Shown piece after piece: positions 44,361 to 52,753 of a stretch of 62,085 nt of DNA. The DNA is taken from positions 1 through 62,085 of the forward strand of contig NZ_JACWCT010000098.1 in the NCBI RefSeq assembly GCF_016613415.1. Direction: 5' to 3'. Made by a program: the position numbers and the translations under genes. This stretch comes from Methylobacterium ajmalii (GTDB taxonomy: Bacteria > Pseudomonadota > Alphaproteobacteria > Rhizobiales > Beijerinckiaceae). Every line of letters begins with the position of its first letter. Positions within the stretch are counted from its first letter, which is position 1. The notes under the pieces are model-generated. The model was not told the DNA's origin. It did not search any database and worked only from the letters and a program-made list of their open reading frames with translations.

Positions 44361-45652
44361 GGGCCGCCTCCCTGCGCCGCACGACGCTCGTCTGGATGAC
44401 CGCCCTGCTCGCCGGAATCGGCTTGGCCGCGATGGTCGCGGCCTATGCCCTCGCGCGGATCGAGGCGGCCGATTTCCTCGACGGGCAGTTGCGGCAAGTC
44501 GCCCTCAACGCCGGTCCCGGGCTAACGGACGCGGACGCGCCGCCCGCCGCCGACCAGGACCCGGAGGACCAACTCGCCGTCACCATCTGGAAGGACGGGC
44601 AGGTCCTGCGCGACGACCGCGGCGTCGACGTCCGCCACCCCGGCCGCACGGGATATGCGAACGTCGTCATGGGCGGCGAGCTCTGGCGCACATACACGAC
44701 CGCCAACGGCACAACGACGGTCCGGGTCGCCCAGCGCGACGTCGTGAGGGCGGAGTTCGCACGCAATGCGGCGCTCGGTGCCGTGGCCCCCCTGCTGCTC
44801 CTCGTCCCGCTGTCGTGGATCGTCGTCGGCTGGGCGATGAACCGGGCGCTCGGGCGGCTCGACGGCTTGGTGCATGACCTCGCCGGGCGCGGCGCCGCCG
44901 CCCAAGGCCCCTTGCCGACGCGCGGCGTGCCGACGGAGGTGGCGCCCCTCGTCGAGGCCATGAACGGGCTCATCCTTCGCCTGCAGGCCGCTCTGGCCGC
45001 CCAGAAGCGGTTCGTCGCCGACGCGGCGCACGAACTGCGTACGCCGCTCGCCGCGATGCAGATCCAACTCGACTCCCTCGGCGGGACTGCCGGTGGCGGG
45101 AGCGACGCGCGGCGTATGGCGCTGGCGGACGGCTTCCGGAGGGCGAACCGGCTGGTGGATCAACTGCTCCGTCTCGCCCGGCTCGACGACGGTGCCGAGG
45201 CGCGTCCTGCATCCGTCGACCTCGGCCAGCTCCTGCTCGACTGCGTCGCCGATCACGTCGTGCTCGCCGAGCGCAAGGACATCGACCTGGGCGTGCATAT
45301 CGAGACACCCGCGACGCTTCACGCGTCGGAGGACGAGGTCCGCGTCCTGTTCGCCAACCTGGTCGACAACGCCCTGCGCTACACGCCGTCGGGAGGCCAG
45401 GTCGACGTCTGTCTGCTGAGCCTGGACGGTGCGTGCGTCGTCACGGTTCGGGACACCGGCTGCGGGCTGCCGCCGGGAAGCGAGGGCCGCCTGTTCGACC
45501 GCTTCTTCCGGGCCGCGCCACCGGATGTCGAAGGCACGGGGCTCGGGCTCGCCATCGCCCGCCGCATCGCGGAGCGCAATGATCTCGGCCTGACGGTTGA
45601 AAACCGACGTGACGGGCAGGGGACCCTTGCAACCGTCAGGCTGCCGGCCTGA
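44357..45652 (+). CDS. QseC-type sensor histidine kinase
   Basis: 431 aa. Helix 1 at about 12-35, a periplasmic sensor of about 100 residues (DADAPPAADQDPEDQLAVTI...), helix 2 near 135-155, HAMP, H-box DAAHELRTPLAAM, N-box NLVDNALRYTPSGG, DTGCGLPPG and GTGLGLAIARRI. PhoP/Q- and QseB/C-like organisation. Together with the preceding regulator it forms the second two-component pair of the window. Confidence 0.9.
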   Translation: MRAASLRRTTLVWMTALLAGIGLAAMVAAYALARIEAADFLDGQLRQVALNAGPGLTDADAPPAADQDPEDQLAVTIWKDGQVLRDDRGVDVRHPGRTGYANVVMGGELWRTYTTANGTTTVRVAQRDVVRAEFARNAALGAVAPLLLLVPLSWIVVGWAMNRALGRLDGLVHDLAGRGAAAQGPLPTRGVPTEVAPLVEAMNGLILRLQAALAAQKRFVADAAHELRTPLAAMQIQLDSLGGTAGGGSDARRMALADGFRRANRLVDQLLRLARLDDGAEARPASVDLGQLLLDCVADHVVLAERKDIDLGVHIETPATLHASEDEVRVLFANLVDNALRYTPSGGQVDVCLLSLDGACVVTVRDTGCGLPPGSEGRLFDRFFRAAPPDVEGTGLGLAIARRIAERNDLGLTVENRRDGQGTLATVRLPA

Positions 45653-45744
45653 GGCCGAGCCCGCGGCTCCTCCGGACGAAGCTCATTCTGCCCTCATTCT
45701 GGCGCGCTATCACCGTGCCCGACCATGACGGACGGGAGACGGGG

Positions 45745-46521
45745 ATGAGCGAGATCCAGCGCCAGGCCTTGAACAAGGTACCGGAGGTCACCGCAGCCTT
45801 CTGGGTCATCAAGATTCTCTCCACGACCGTCGGCGAGACCGGCGCGGACTACCTCGCGGTGAACGTCGGCCTGGGTGCCGCCGTTACCGCCACCATCACG
45901 GCCGGCCTCTTCGCGTCCGTCCTCGCCCTGCAGGTGCGCGAGCGGCGCTACGTGCCCTGGACCTATTGGTCGACCGTCGTCCTCGTCAGCGTGGTCGGCA
46001 CGCAGGTCACCGACATCCTGACCGACAAGCTCGGCGTGAGCCTCTTCGTCAGCACCGGCGTGTTCGCGGCCGCCCTCGCCGCCGTGTTCGCCCTCTGGTA
46101 CGCGACCGAGCGGACGCTCTCGATCCACGCCATCGTGACCCGGCGCCGCGAGGCGTTCTACTGGCTCGCCATACTCCTGACCTTCGCGCTCGGCACGGCC
46201 GCGGGCGACCTGGCCACGGAGGCGCTGGGGCTCGGCTTCAATCTCGGCGTCGTCATCTTCGGCACGATCCTGGCCGCCCTCGCCCTCGCCTGGCGCCTCG
46301 GCGCGAACCCGGTGACGACCTTCTGGTTCGCCTACATCGTCACGCGTCCCCTCGGCGCATCGCTGGGCGATCTGCTGTCGCAGGCACGGGAATACGGCGG
46401 CCTCGGCTTCGGCACGGCCTCCACCAGCCTCGTCTTCTTCGCCGTCATCGTCGCCCTGGTGACGTCCCTGAGCCTTGTCTCCGGCCGCCCTGGCGAGCCG
46501 GCCGGACAGCGGCGGGCCTGA
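45745..46521 (+). CDS. COG4705-type polytopic membrane protein, copy 1
   Basis: 258 aa from the ATG at 45745 ([20 protein letters not shown]). About eight hydrophobic segments. Shared family text: [60 protein letters not shown]4705 has been described only as membrane-anchored proteins of unknown role. The two repeated T-T-x-G-x-T/G-D motifs suggest an internal inverted or direct repeat of four helices. First of three paralogues following a two-component pair, a probable regulatory link. Confidence 0.65.
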   Translation: MSEIQRQALNKVPEVTAAFWVIKILSTTVGETGADYLAVNVGLGAAVTATITAGLFASVLALQVRERRYVPWTYWSTVVLVSVVGTQVTDILTDKLGVSLFVSTGVFAAALAAVFALWYATERTLSIHAIVTRRREAFYWLAILLTFALGTAAGDLATEALGLGFNLGVVIFGTILAALALAWRLGANPVTTFWFAYIVTRPLGASLGDLLSQAREYGGLGFGTASTSLVFFAVIVALVTSLSLVSGRPGEPAGQRRA

Positions 46522-46589
46522 CCGTCCGCCGCCTCCCGCATCGCCATCCTCCAGTCCTTCCAACGCCGCACGACACGGAGCGAACGACC

Positions 46590-46997
46590 ATGCGAAACAT
46601 CCTCCTCGCCGCCATCGCCGCGACGGTCATCGGTGCCACGGCCGCCCCCCTGGGCCTGCTGGCGATGCAGGACGCCGCCGTCGGAGCGACGCCCGAGGCG
46701 ATGGCGGCCTCGAAGTTAGGCGACCTCTCCAAGTTCCGGACCATCGTCGTCGACGTGAAGACGATGACCGACCAGGGCGACCTCGCCGCCGCCAAGACCC
46801 GCATCAAGGACCTGGAATTGTCCTGGGACGCGTCCGAGGCCGGCCTGAAGCCGCGAGCCGCCGCCGACTGGCACGTCGTGGACAAGGCCATCGACCGCGC
46901 CCTCGACGCGCTGCGGGCGTCGAACCCCGATCCGGCCGCCTGCCGTCGCGCGGTCGACGACCTGCTCGCCATCATCGACCAGACCCACACCGCGTGA
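46590..46997 (+). CDS. exported helical protein of unknown function
   Basis: 135 aa, ATG with GGAG upstream. Signal peptide ([24 protein letters not shown]) and an all-helical mature domain with [42 protein letters not shown]..., resembling a four-helix periplasmic domain common beside COG4705 genes in alphaproteobacteria. One Cys only. Lies between copies 1 and 2 of the COG4705 proteins in what appears to be one operon. Confidence 0.6.
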   Translation: MRNILLAAIAATVIGATAAPLGLLAMQDAAVGATPEAMAASKLGDLSKFRTIVVDVKTMTDQGDLAAAKTRIKDLELSWDASEAGLKPRAAADWHVVDKAIDRALDALRASNPDPAACRRAVDDLLAIIDQTHTA

Positions 46998-47026
46998 GCC
47001 AGCCCTCGCTTTCCCACGGCAGCCCG

Positions 47027-47809
47027 ATGCAACCGACCGAGCGACCCGGACACGTCGAACCCGCCAAGGTGCCAGAAGCCACCGCCGGGTTCTGGGCCAT
47101 CAAGATCGTGGCCACGACCCTGGGCGAGGTCGGCGGCAACGCCGTCACGTTGACGCTCGGCCTCGGCTATCTCGCCGGCACGGCGATCTTCGGGGCCGCC
47201 CTGGCGGTGCTGCTCGCCGCACAGGTCCGGGCGGACCGCTTCCAGCCGCTCCTGTACTGGGCCGTGGTCACCGCGACGACGCTCGCAGGCACGACCCTCG
47301 CCGACTTCTGCGACCGGTCCCTCGGCATCGGCTATGCGGGCGAGTCCCTGGCGTTGCTCGGATCGGTCGTCGCGACCCTGAACCTGTGGAAGCGCACGCT
47401 CGGCACGGTCGCCGTCGAGACGGTGCGATCCCCGCAGGCCGAAGGTTTCTACTGGGCCACGGTCATGTTCTCCCAGACGCTCGGCACCGCGTTGGGCGAC
47501 TGGATGGCCGACAGCAGCGGGCTCGGGTACAACGGGAGCGCGCTCCTCATCCTCGTCGCGCTGGCCGTGGTCACAGCCCTCTACCTGCGAACGCGCGTTT
47601 CCAGGCCGATACTGTTCTGGACGGCGTTCGTCCTGACGCGGCCGCTCGGCGCCACCCTCGCCAATTCGCTCGACAAGCCCGCTGCATCGGGCGGCCTGGG
47701 CATCGACGACATCACGATCTCCGGCGTGCTCGCGCTCGCCATGATGGCGCTCGTGCTCCTCGTACCGCAGCGGGCCGGTCGCCATGCGGTCGGGTCCGAT
47801 GCCGCTTGA
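47027..47809 (+). CDS. COG4705-type polytopic membrane protein, copy 2
   Basis: 260 aa. Same layout as copies 1 and 3: KVPEATAGFWAIKIVATTLGEVGGN, FYWATVMFSQTLGTALGDWMAD, FWTAFVLTRPLGATLANSLD. It is closer to copy 3 (SQTLGTALGDW shared) than to copy 1, which fits an early duplication followed by a later one. The ATG is 29 bases after the exported-protein stop. Confidence 0.65.
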   Translation: MQPTERPGHVEPAKVPEATAGFWAIKIVATTLGEVGGNAVTLTLGLGYLAGTAIFGAALAVLLAAQVRADRFQPLLYWAVVTATTLAGTTLADFCDRSLGIGYAGESLALLGSVVATLNLWKRTLGTVAVETVRSPQAEGFYWATVMFSQTLGTALGDWMADSSGLGYNGSALLILVALAVVTALYLRTRVSRPILFWTAFVLTRPLGATLANSLDKPAASGGLGIDDITISGVLALAMMALVLLVPQRAGRHAVGSDAA

Positions 47810-47839
47810 CGCCCACCTCCAGCCCAAGGATCCAACCCG

Positions 47840-48619
47840 ATGAACGACGTCCGTGAACGCGCCTTGAGCAAGGTACCCGAGGTCACGCTCGGCTTCTGGG
47901 TCATCAAGATCCTGGCCACCACGCTCGGCGAGACCGGCGGCGACACCGTCACCATGACCCTCGCCTGGGGTTACCTCGCCGGAACCGTCCTATTCGCCCT
48001 GGTGCTGGTCGGCCTCGTGGTCGCACAGGTCATGGCGAAGCGGTTCCACCCAGTCCTGTACTGGTCCACGATCGTCGCCTCGACCACCTTCGGTACGACG
48101 ATGGCGGACTTCGCCGACCGGTCGCTCGGCATCGGATACACCGGCGGGTCGACCCTGCTCCTCGCCTGCCTCGCGGCCGTGCTCGGGCTTTGGTACGCGA
48201 CCGAGGGCGCCGTGTCGGTGGACACTGTTTCGACCCCGCGGGTCGAAGCGTTCTATTGGGGGGCTATCACCTTCTCGCAGACGTTGGGCACCGCGCTCGG
48301 CGACTGGCTCGCAGACACCGGTGGCCTCGGCTACGAGGGCGGCGCCCTCGTCTTCGCGGCGGCGCTCGCGGTCGTCATCGCCCTGTACTACCGAACCTCG
48401 GTTTCGCGCGTCACGCTCTTCTGGGCGGCGTTCATCCTGACCCGCCCGCTCGGGGCCACGGTGGGCGATTTCCTTGACAAGCCGGTCGCCAACGGCGGGC
48501 TGAACTTGAGCCGGCCGCTCGCTTCCGCCGTGATCGCGGCCTTCATCGTGGCGCTCATCGTCCTGCTACCGCAACGGGCCGGTCGGCACCCGGGAGAGGG
48601 CGTACAGGCGTCTCAATGA
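47840..48619 (+). CDS. COG4705-type polytopic membrane protein, copy 3
   Basis: 259 aa. Text shared with copy 2: KVPEVTLGFWVIKILATTLGETGGD, FYWGAITFSQTLGTALGDWLAD, FWAAFILTRPLGATVGDFLDKP and the LLPQRAGRH end. Starts 30 bases after copy 2. An imperfect palindrome (CCGAAAATTTCGG, 48621-48633) follows its stop at once and could be a terminator stem or the edge of the adjacent TnpB element. Confidence 0.65.
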   Translation: MNDVRERALSKVPEVTLGFWVIKILATTLGETGGDTVTMTLAWGYLAGTVLFALVLVGLVVAQVMAKRFHPVLYWSTIVASTTFGTTMADFADRSLGIGYTGGSTLLLACLAAVLGLWYATEGAVSVDTVSTPRVEAFYWGAITFSQTLGTALGDWLADTGGLGYEGGALVFAAALAVVIALYYRTSVSRVTLFWAAFILTRPLGATVGDFLDKPVANGGLNLSRPLASAVIAAFIVALIVLLPQRAGRHPGEGVQASQ

Positions 48620-48620
48620 C

Positions 48621-48633
48621 CCGAAAATTTCGG
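48621..48633. repeat. palindrome at left edge of the TnpB region
   Basis: CCGAAAATTTCGG, 6-bp arms around one base. A near match, CCGAAATTATTCGG, lies at 50621-50634 on the other side of the two TnpB-family genes, exactly 2000 bases away. Subterminal palindromes bound the ends of IS200/IS605-type elements, so the pair may mark the element ends. Confidence 0.4.
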
Positions 48634-48636
48634 TCA

Positions 48637-48655
48637 TTCGTCATTCGGGGTTGAT
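48637..48655. repeat. 19-base repeat, copy 1
   Basis: TTCGTCATTCGGGGTTGAT, identical to 61983-62001. Here it lies just outside the 3' end of the minus-strand tnpB remnant; there it covers the start region of a small gene. The flanks differ. TCATTCG is also tandemly doubled here. Confidence 0.6.
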
Positions 48656-48663
48656 GACCCCTC

Positions 48664-49510
48664 CTAACGTTCTCCAGCGCTGCCCTCAGGCGGCGAGGAG
48701 CGTCCCGGGACGACACACGGCCCGACGGCCCACGTCGGCGTCCCCGAGGGGCTGACGCCCTCGCTTGCGGCCTTGACCGCAAGACCTCGGTCCCGGATCA
48801 CCCCGGCCGAGTTCACGTCACGATGCTCGTCCAACCCGCACGGGCAGACGTGCCGGCGCAGGGACAGCGGCTTCGCCGCCACTGCCTTGCACCGCCGGCA
48901 CTCCTGCGACGTTCCACGGGAATCGACGCAGATCAACCCGCCACCGGCTCTCTCGGCCTTGTAGCGAACGAACTGCACGAGCTTGCCCCATCCCGCGTCC
49001 AGGATGGACCTGTTCAACCCCCTCTTCTGTGCGACGTTCGTCCCCGGCTCCTCGGCCGTTCCCGCGGCCGAGCGGGTCATGTTCCGGATGCGCAAGTCCT
49101 CCAGCACGACGAGCGGGTGCTCGCGCACCAGCCGCGCCGAGGCGCGGTGGAGATGCTGGTCGCGGGTGTTGGCGACGGCGCGAAGCTGCCGCGCCAGCCG
49201 CGCCTTGACCTGCGCCGCCGGTTCGAGCCCTTGCGGCATCGTGCGAGCCCCCGGCGGGAGACGCGGATCTCGCGCTCGCGGCGCGAAGCGGAACGGACGT
49301 TCGGGATGCGCTCGCCGGTGGACAGCGTCAGCAGCGCCTCCACGCCCAGGTCGCCGCCCACCGCCTCTCCGACGGGCGGCGTGATCGCCACGATCTCGGT
49401 CGTCTCGACGGTGAACGCGGTCGTCCTGGCCCTGCCGGAGATGCGCGGCAAGCGCGGCGAGCTCCTCCGCGCCGTCGCCGCGCTCGCCGCCGCCGCCGGC
49501 GAGATCAACG
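48664..49510 (-). pseudogene. tnpB: TnpB (IS200/IS605-type) remnant, frameshifted and 5'-truncated
   Basis: Minus strand. In one frame (about 49510-49220): GEAVGGDLGVEALLTLSTG with the RuvC-I Asp, then IRVSRRGLARCRKGSNRR. In a second frame (about 49220-48664): AQVKARLARQLRAVANTRDQHLH, LVVLEDLRIRNM with the RuvC-II Glu, the zinc ribbon CRRCKA...HVCPCG, and DEHRDVNSAGVI with the RuvC-III Asp. A 1-base shift near 49220 separates the parts, and the N-terminal third before RuvC-I is missing. TnpB is the RNA-guided nuclease ancestral to Cas12. All three catalytic residues survive in the DNA, but no single intact protein is encoded. Confidence 0.75.
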
Positions 49511-50608
49511 TCGAGTTCAGGCTCGGTCACGACAGGCTGTCGGTCGTCTTCGACCCCGCCGACCTGCGCCGCCTGCCGGCCGGCGTCACGCTCCAGCACG
49601 ACGACGCCCGCCTCGCCGCCACGGGGCACAAGCCCCGAGGCCACCCGCGCGGCGAGGGCTGGAAGCCGCCGCCGTTCCGCTGGGCGGACGTCCGCCGCCC
49701 CGTCCACCCCGAGTGGGGGCCGGCCATCACGGCGCTGCCTGGCCGCTGCCTCGGCATCGACCTCAACCCGGGCTGGATCGGTCTCACCGTCGTCGAGAAC
49801 CGCGGCGACCTGCGTAGCCTCCCCGCCACCCATGTCATCGACCATCGCCTGGTCAGGCTCGACCTGCCGCGCGGCGCCTCGCCCGAGCTCGTCACCGAGG
49901 CGCTGGCGAAGGTCGCGGGCTTGGCCGTGAGTCTGTGCGAGGTGCACGGCGTCGGCTTGGTCGCGATGGAAGAGGGGCTCGGAAAGCTCCGCTCCGGCGG
50001 GCGTTCGCGCTCGCTGAACCACAAGCTCAACTCGTGGGACCGGAACCGGCTGAAGGCGATGCTGGAGCACAGGCTGGGCCTGCGCGAGGCGTCGCTGGTG
50101 ACCGTGTGGGCCGGCTACTCGACAACCATCGGCAACGTGACCTTCGCCCTCCCGGAGGCCTGCGCGGCGGCCGCCGAGATCGGGCAGCGCGGCCTGGCCG
50201 AACTGGACTGGCGCGCGCACCCGCGCGGCGCGCCTGAACGGCTCCCTGCCCAAGGGCGGGGTGGAGAAGGACCTCCTGCCATTCCCATGCCCTGAGGCGT
50301 TCCTGAGCCTGTGGAAGGATTCGAGCGTGCCCAATGCGGCCGCGCTCGCGCGATTGCGACAGGTGGGGACGTGGCGGGCGGTCCATCGGGAAATCAAATC
50401 GGCGGCCCTTGGCGTCCGCCGACCGCACCCGGAGGTCACCTCCGGGTGCGGTGGCACGTCCCGCGCCAGCGGGCCGAGCCACGCGGTGTCGCGCCTTGGC
50501 CACCGCCGTCGACCGGGGCTCGTGCTCCGGCCGACGGCGGTGAAGCGCCCGGCTCACCCCGGGACGGCCGCCGCGACGGAGAGTCGGGAAACACGGGTAT
50601 CACCCTAA
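49441..50608 (+). pseudogene. TnpB-related RuvC-fold gene, frameshifted
   Basis: Plus strand, back to back with the other TnpB. From the ATG at 49441 the frame gives INVEFRLGHDRLSVVFD, then RCLGIDLNPGWIGLTVVEN (RuvC-I Asp), VHGVGLVAMEEGLGKL (RuvC-II Glu), LNHKLNSWDRNRLKAMLEHR and TVWAGYSTTIGNVTFALPEACAAAAEIGQRGLAEL (RuvC-III region; the expected Asp is not clear). A 1-base shift near 50205-50230 then moves the C-terminal part (GSLPKGGVEKDLLPFPCPEAF...LWKDSSVPNAAALARLR) into another frame. There is no zinc ribbon, as in the TnpB-related accessory group. The 5' end may also be cut where it meets the other element. Confidence 0.65.
50422..50452. other. 15-bp perfect hairpin near the right end of the TnpB region
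   Basis: ACCGCACCCGGAGGT (50422-50436) and its reverse complement (50438-50452) around a single base. It lies in the 3' part of the plus-strand TnpB-related gene, where guide-RNA scaffolds of TnpB systems usually are, and could belong to such an RNA or be a terminator stem without a T-run. Confidence 0.5.
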
Positions 50609-50620
50609 ATTTCCCGATAG

Positions 50621-50634
50621 CCGAAATTATTCGG
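50621..50634. repeat. palindrome at right edge of the TnpB region
   Basis: CCGAAATTATTCGG, 5-bp arms with a 4-base loop; counterpart of the palindrome at 48621-48633. The 166 bases between it and 50800 are AT-richer than the surroundings and hold no recognisable gene. Confidence 0.4.
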
Positions 50635-50757
50635 ATGGTCCTTGCTGCGGAGGCCGTTGTGCTGCAACTCGGAAGCGAGCCGCTCAGCAGCGGCAACCAG
50701 ACGGGTCCTAATCAATATGGGTGTAAACTAGCGAATGGATGGGCCTTTTAGGTGAAA

Positions 50758-50800
50758 AACAGCTCCCGTTGTAGCCCAATTGGGTCAAACTGGAGCTGTT
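50758..50800. promoter_or_regulatory. nested dyad covering the chrB-remnant ribosome site
   Basis: AACAGCTCC (50758-50766) is the reverse complement of GGAGCTGTT (50792-50800), and CCCAATTGGG (50775-50784) sits at the centre. The right arm contains the GGAG ribosome site just before the ATG at 50801, so folding of the RNA would hide it. It might be an operator or a translation switch; no regulator can be named. Confidence 0.45.
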
Positions 50801-50959
50801 ATGGATACAGGCAGACTTGGGCTGTCGCGCATACACGCGGACGACCTGGAGCAGCTCGACGCCGGGATGCTTCTCTACGACGCCTTCTATCGCTGGTGCC
50901 GGGACGCGACGGCGGAGCGCCATTCCTGGGAACGCGACCGCACCAAGGGGAAGGCGTGA
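50801..50959 (+). pseudogene. chrB: C-terminal remnant of chromate-resistance regulator ChrB
   Basis: 52 aa: MDTGRLGLSRIHADDLEQL then DAGMLLYDAFYRWCRDATAERHSWERDR. The GLS...DDxxxLxxGxxLYDAxYxWCR pattern is the extreme C-terminus of ChrB; the preceding 250 or so residues are absent and the sequence before it belongs to the region beside the TnpB genes. The ATG has GGAG upstream, so the short frame might still be translated. It ends 2 bases before the chrA start, as chrB normally does. Confidence 0.55.
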
Positions 50960-50961
50960 CC

Positions 50962-52371
50962 ATGGCCGGTACTGCTCGCATCCAGACCGCTCCCGGGCCG
51001 GGCGTGATCACCCAGGGCGCGCCGCCGCCTGTGACACTGGCGCAAGCCTTGCCGGTCTGGGCCCGCATCGCCGCGCTCTCCTTCGGCGGCCCGGCCGGGC
51101 AGATCGCGGTGATGCACCGCGTCCTCGTCGAGGAGAGGCGCTGGATCTCAGAGAACCGCTTCCTGCACGCCCTGAACTTCTGCACCCTCCTGCCGGGGCC
51201 GGAGGCGCAGCAACTTGCGACCTACGTGGGCTGGCTGATGCACGGCACCCGCGGCGGCCTCGTCGCCGGCGGCCTGTTCGTCCTACCGGGCGTCCTCCCC
51301 ATCATGGCGCTGAGTTGGGTCTATGCGCTCTACGGCAACGTCGGCCTCGTCGCCGGCCTGTTCTTCGGTCTGAAGGCGGCGGTGCTCGCCATCGTGCTCC
51401 AGGCCGTGATACGCATCGGCAAGCGCGCGCTTAGGGCCCCCGTCATGGTCGAGCTCGCGGCTGCCGCGTTCGTGGGCATCTTCTTCATCGGCGTGCCGTT
51501 CCCGCTGATCGTGCTGGCAGCCGGCGTCATCGGCTACCTCGGCGGCCGGGCCGGCCTGCCGCAGTTCAAGGCCGGCGGGCACGGGGCCGGCGGCAAGGCG
51601 GTGGCGGGCCCCTTCCTGCTCGACGACCACGAACTCCCCCGAGAGCGGGCCGCCGCCGGGCACACCCTGCGGATGCTACTCGTCTGGGGAGCGATCTGGC
51701 TGGTTCCCGTCGCGGCCATCCTGCTCGCCCTCGGCTCGGACGACGTCTTCGCCCAGGTCGCGGTGTTCTTCTCCAAGATGGCGATGGTGACCTTCGGGGG
51801 CGCCTACGCGGTGCTCTCCTACGTCGCCCAGCAGACGGTGGAGCACTACGGCTGGCTCAAGCCCGGCGAGATGCTGGATGGCCTCGGCATGGCCGAGACC
51901 ACACCAGGCCCGCTCATCATGGTCACGCAGTTCGTGGGATTCCTCGCCGCCTAGCGGTCCCCGGGCGTGATGCCGCCCCTGCTTGCCGGGACCTTGGGCG
52001 GTCTGCTGACCACCTGGGTGACCTTCGCGCCCTGCTTCCTCTGGATCTTCGTCGGCGCCCCTTACGTCGAGCGCCTGCGCGGCAACCGGGCCTTGGCCGG
52101 CGCGCTCTCGGCCATCACCGCGGCGGCTGTCGGCGTGATCCTCAACCTCGCGGTCTGGTTCGCCCTGCACACCGTCTTCGCCGAGACCCGGCCGTTCACG
52201 GCCGGGCCGATCCGGTTCGACGTGCCGGTGCCGTCGAGCCTGAACCCGTGGGCGCTCGCCCTGGCGGCCGCGGCGGTGCTGGCGGTGTTCCGCTTCAAGG
52301 TCGGCATGGTCCCAACGTTAGCGGCCTGCGCCGTGGCCGGAGTGGCCCTGCACCTGGCGGGGTTGGTCTGA
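50962..52371 (+). pseudogene. chrA: chromate transporter ChrA interrupted by an in-frame TAG
   Basis: The N-terminal part (50962-51954, 330 aa) holds the first CHR domain (ARIAALSFGGPAGQIAVMHRVLVEERRW, LLPGPEAQQLATYVGWLMHG) and part of the second (FFSKMAMVTFGGAYAVLSYV, MAETTPGPLIMVTQFVGFLAA). A TAG at 51952-51954 stands where relatives have Tyr (FLAAYRAPG). The same frame continues for 138 residues (MPPLLAGTLGGLLTTWVTFAPCFLWIFVGAPYVERLRGN...) to TGA 52369. ChrA exports chromate; truncated this way it would lose the end of the second domain. Either a recent nonsense mutation or a base error. Confidence 0.8.
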
Positions 52372-52724
52372 TGGGCGCCGGACGCGTCACTGCTTTGGCC
52401 GTCATACTCGTCGTCATGGAAGGCCCGGCGTTCGCCGGCGAGACGTTCCGGCGCTTGTCCGGCTCCGAGATCCGGGCTCGTCCCGTCGGCAAGGAGGTCA
52501 CGGACGACGTGCACTGGGCCTATGCCTTCGAGCGAGGCGGCTTGCGCGTGGTGTCGCTCGGGCGGACCCGCGCCGCGCGGTGGCGGATCGACGGCGACGG
52601 GCTCTGCCTCGATAGCCAGCCCTGCGTTGAGGTCTGGATGGCCGGGGACTGCATCGAATTAAGGCACGGCGAAGGGACCTTGCCCGAGGAGGGTGTGCTG
52701 CAGGCGCCGGCCAGCCGGCGCTGA
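52371..52724 (+). CDS. small exported protein of the chr cluster
   Basis: 117 aa; the ATG overlaps the chrA stop (TGATG). Signal peptide (about 1-23, ending FAGE) and a small beta-rich domain (FRRLSGSEIRARPVGKEVTDDVHWAYAFE..., GLCLDSQPCVEVWMAGDCIELRHGEG) with three Cys, two of which may pair. The pattern LSGxEI...GxxxTDxxHW...W is seen in small periplasmic proteins next to chromate genes, but I know no function. Confidence 0.55.
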   Translation: MGAGRVTALAVILVVMEGPAFAGETFRRLSGSEIRARPVGKEVTDDVHWAYAFERGGLRVVSLGRTRAARWRIDGDGLCLDSQPCVEVWMAGDCIELRHGEGTLPEEGVLQAPASRR

Positions 52725-52753
52725 GGAACGCGAAACCCAGAGAGGAGACAACC

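Noticed and set aside
48664..50608. Type V CRISPR effector (Cas12) in place of TnpB
   Set aside because: RuvC text is present but the proteins are TnpB-sized, broken by frameshifts, and there is no repeat-spacer array or cas1/cas2 nearby.
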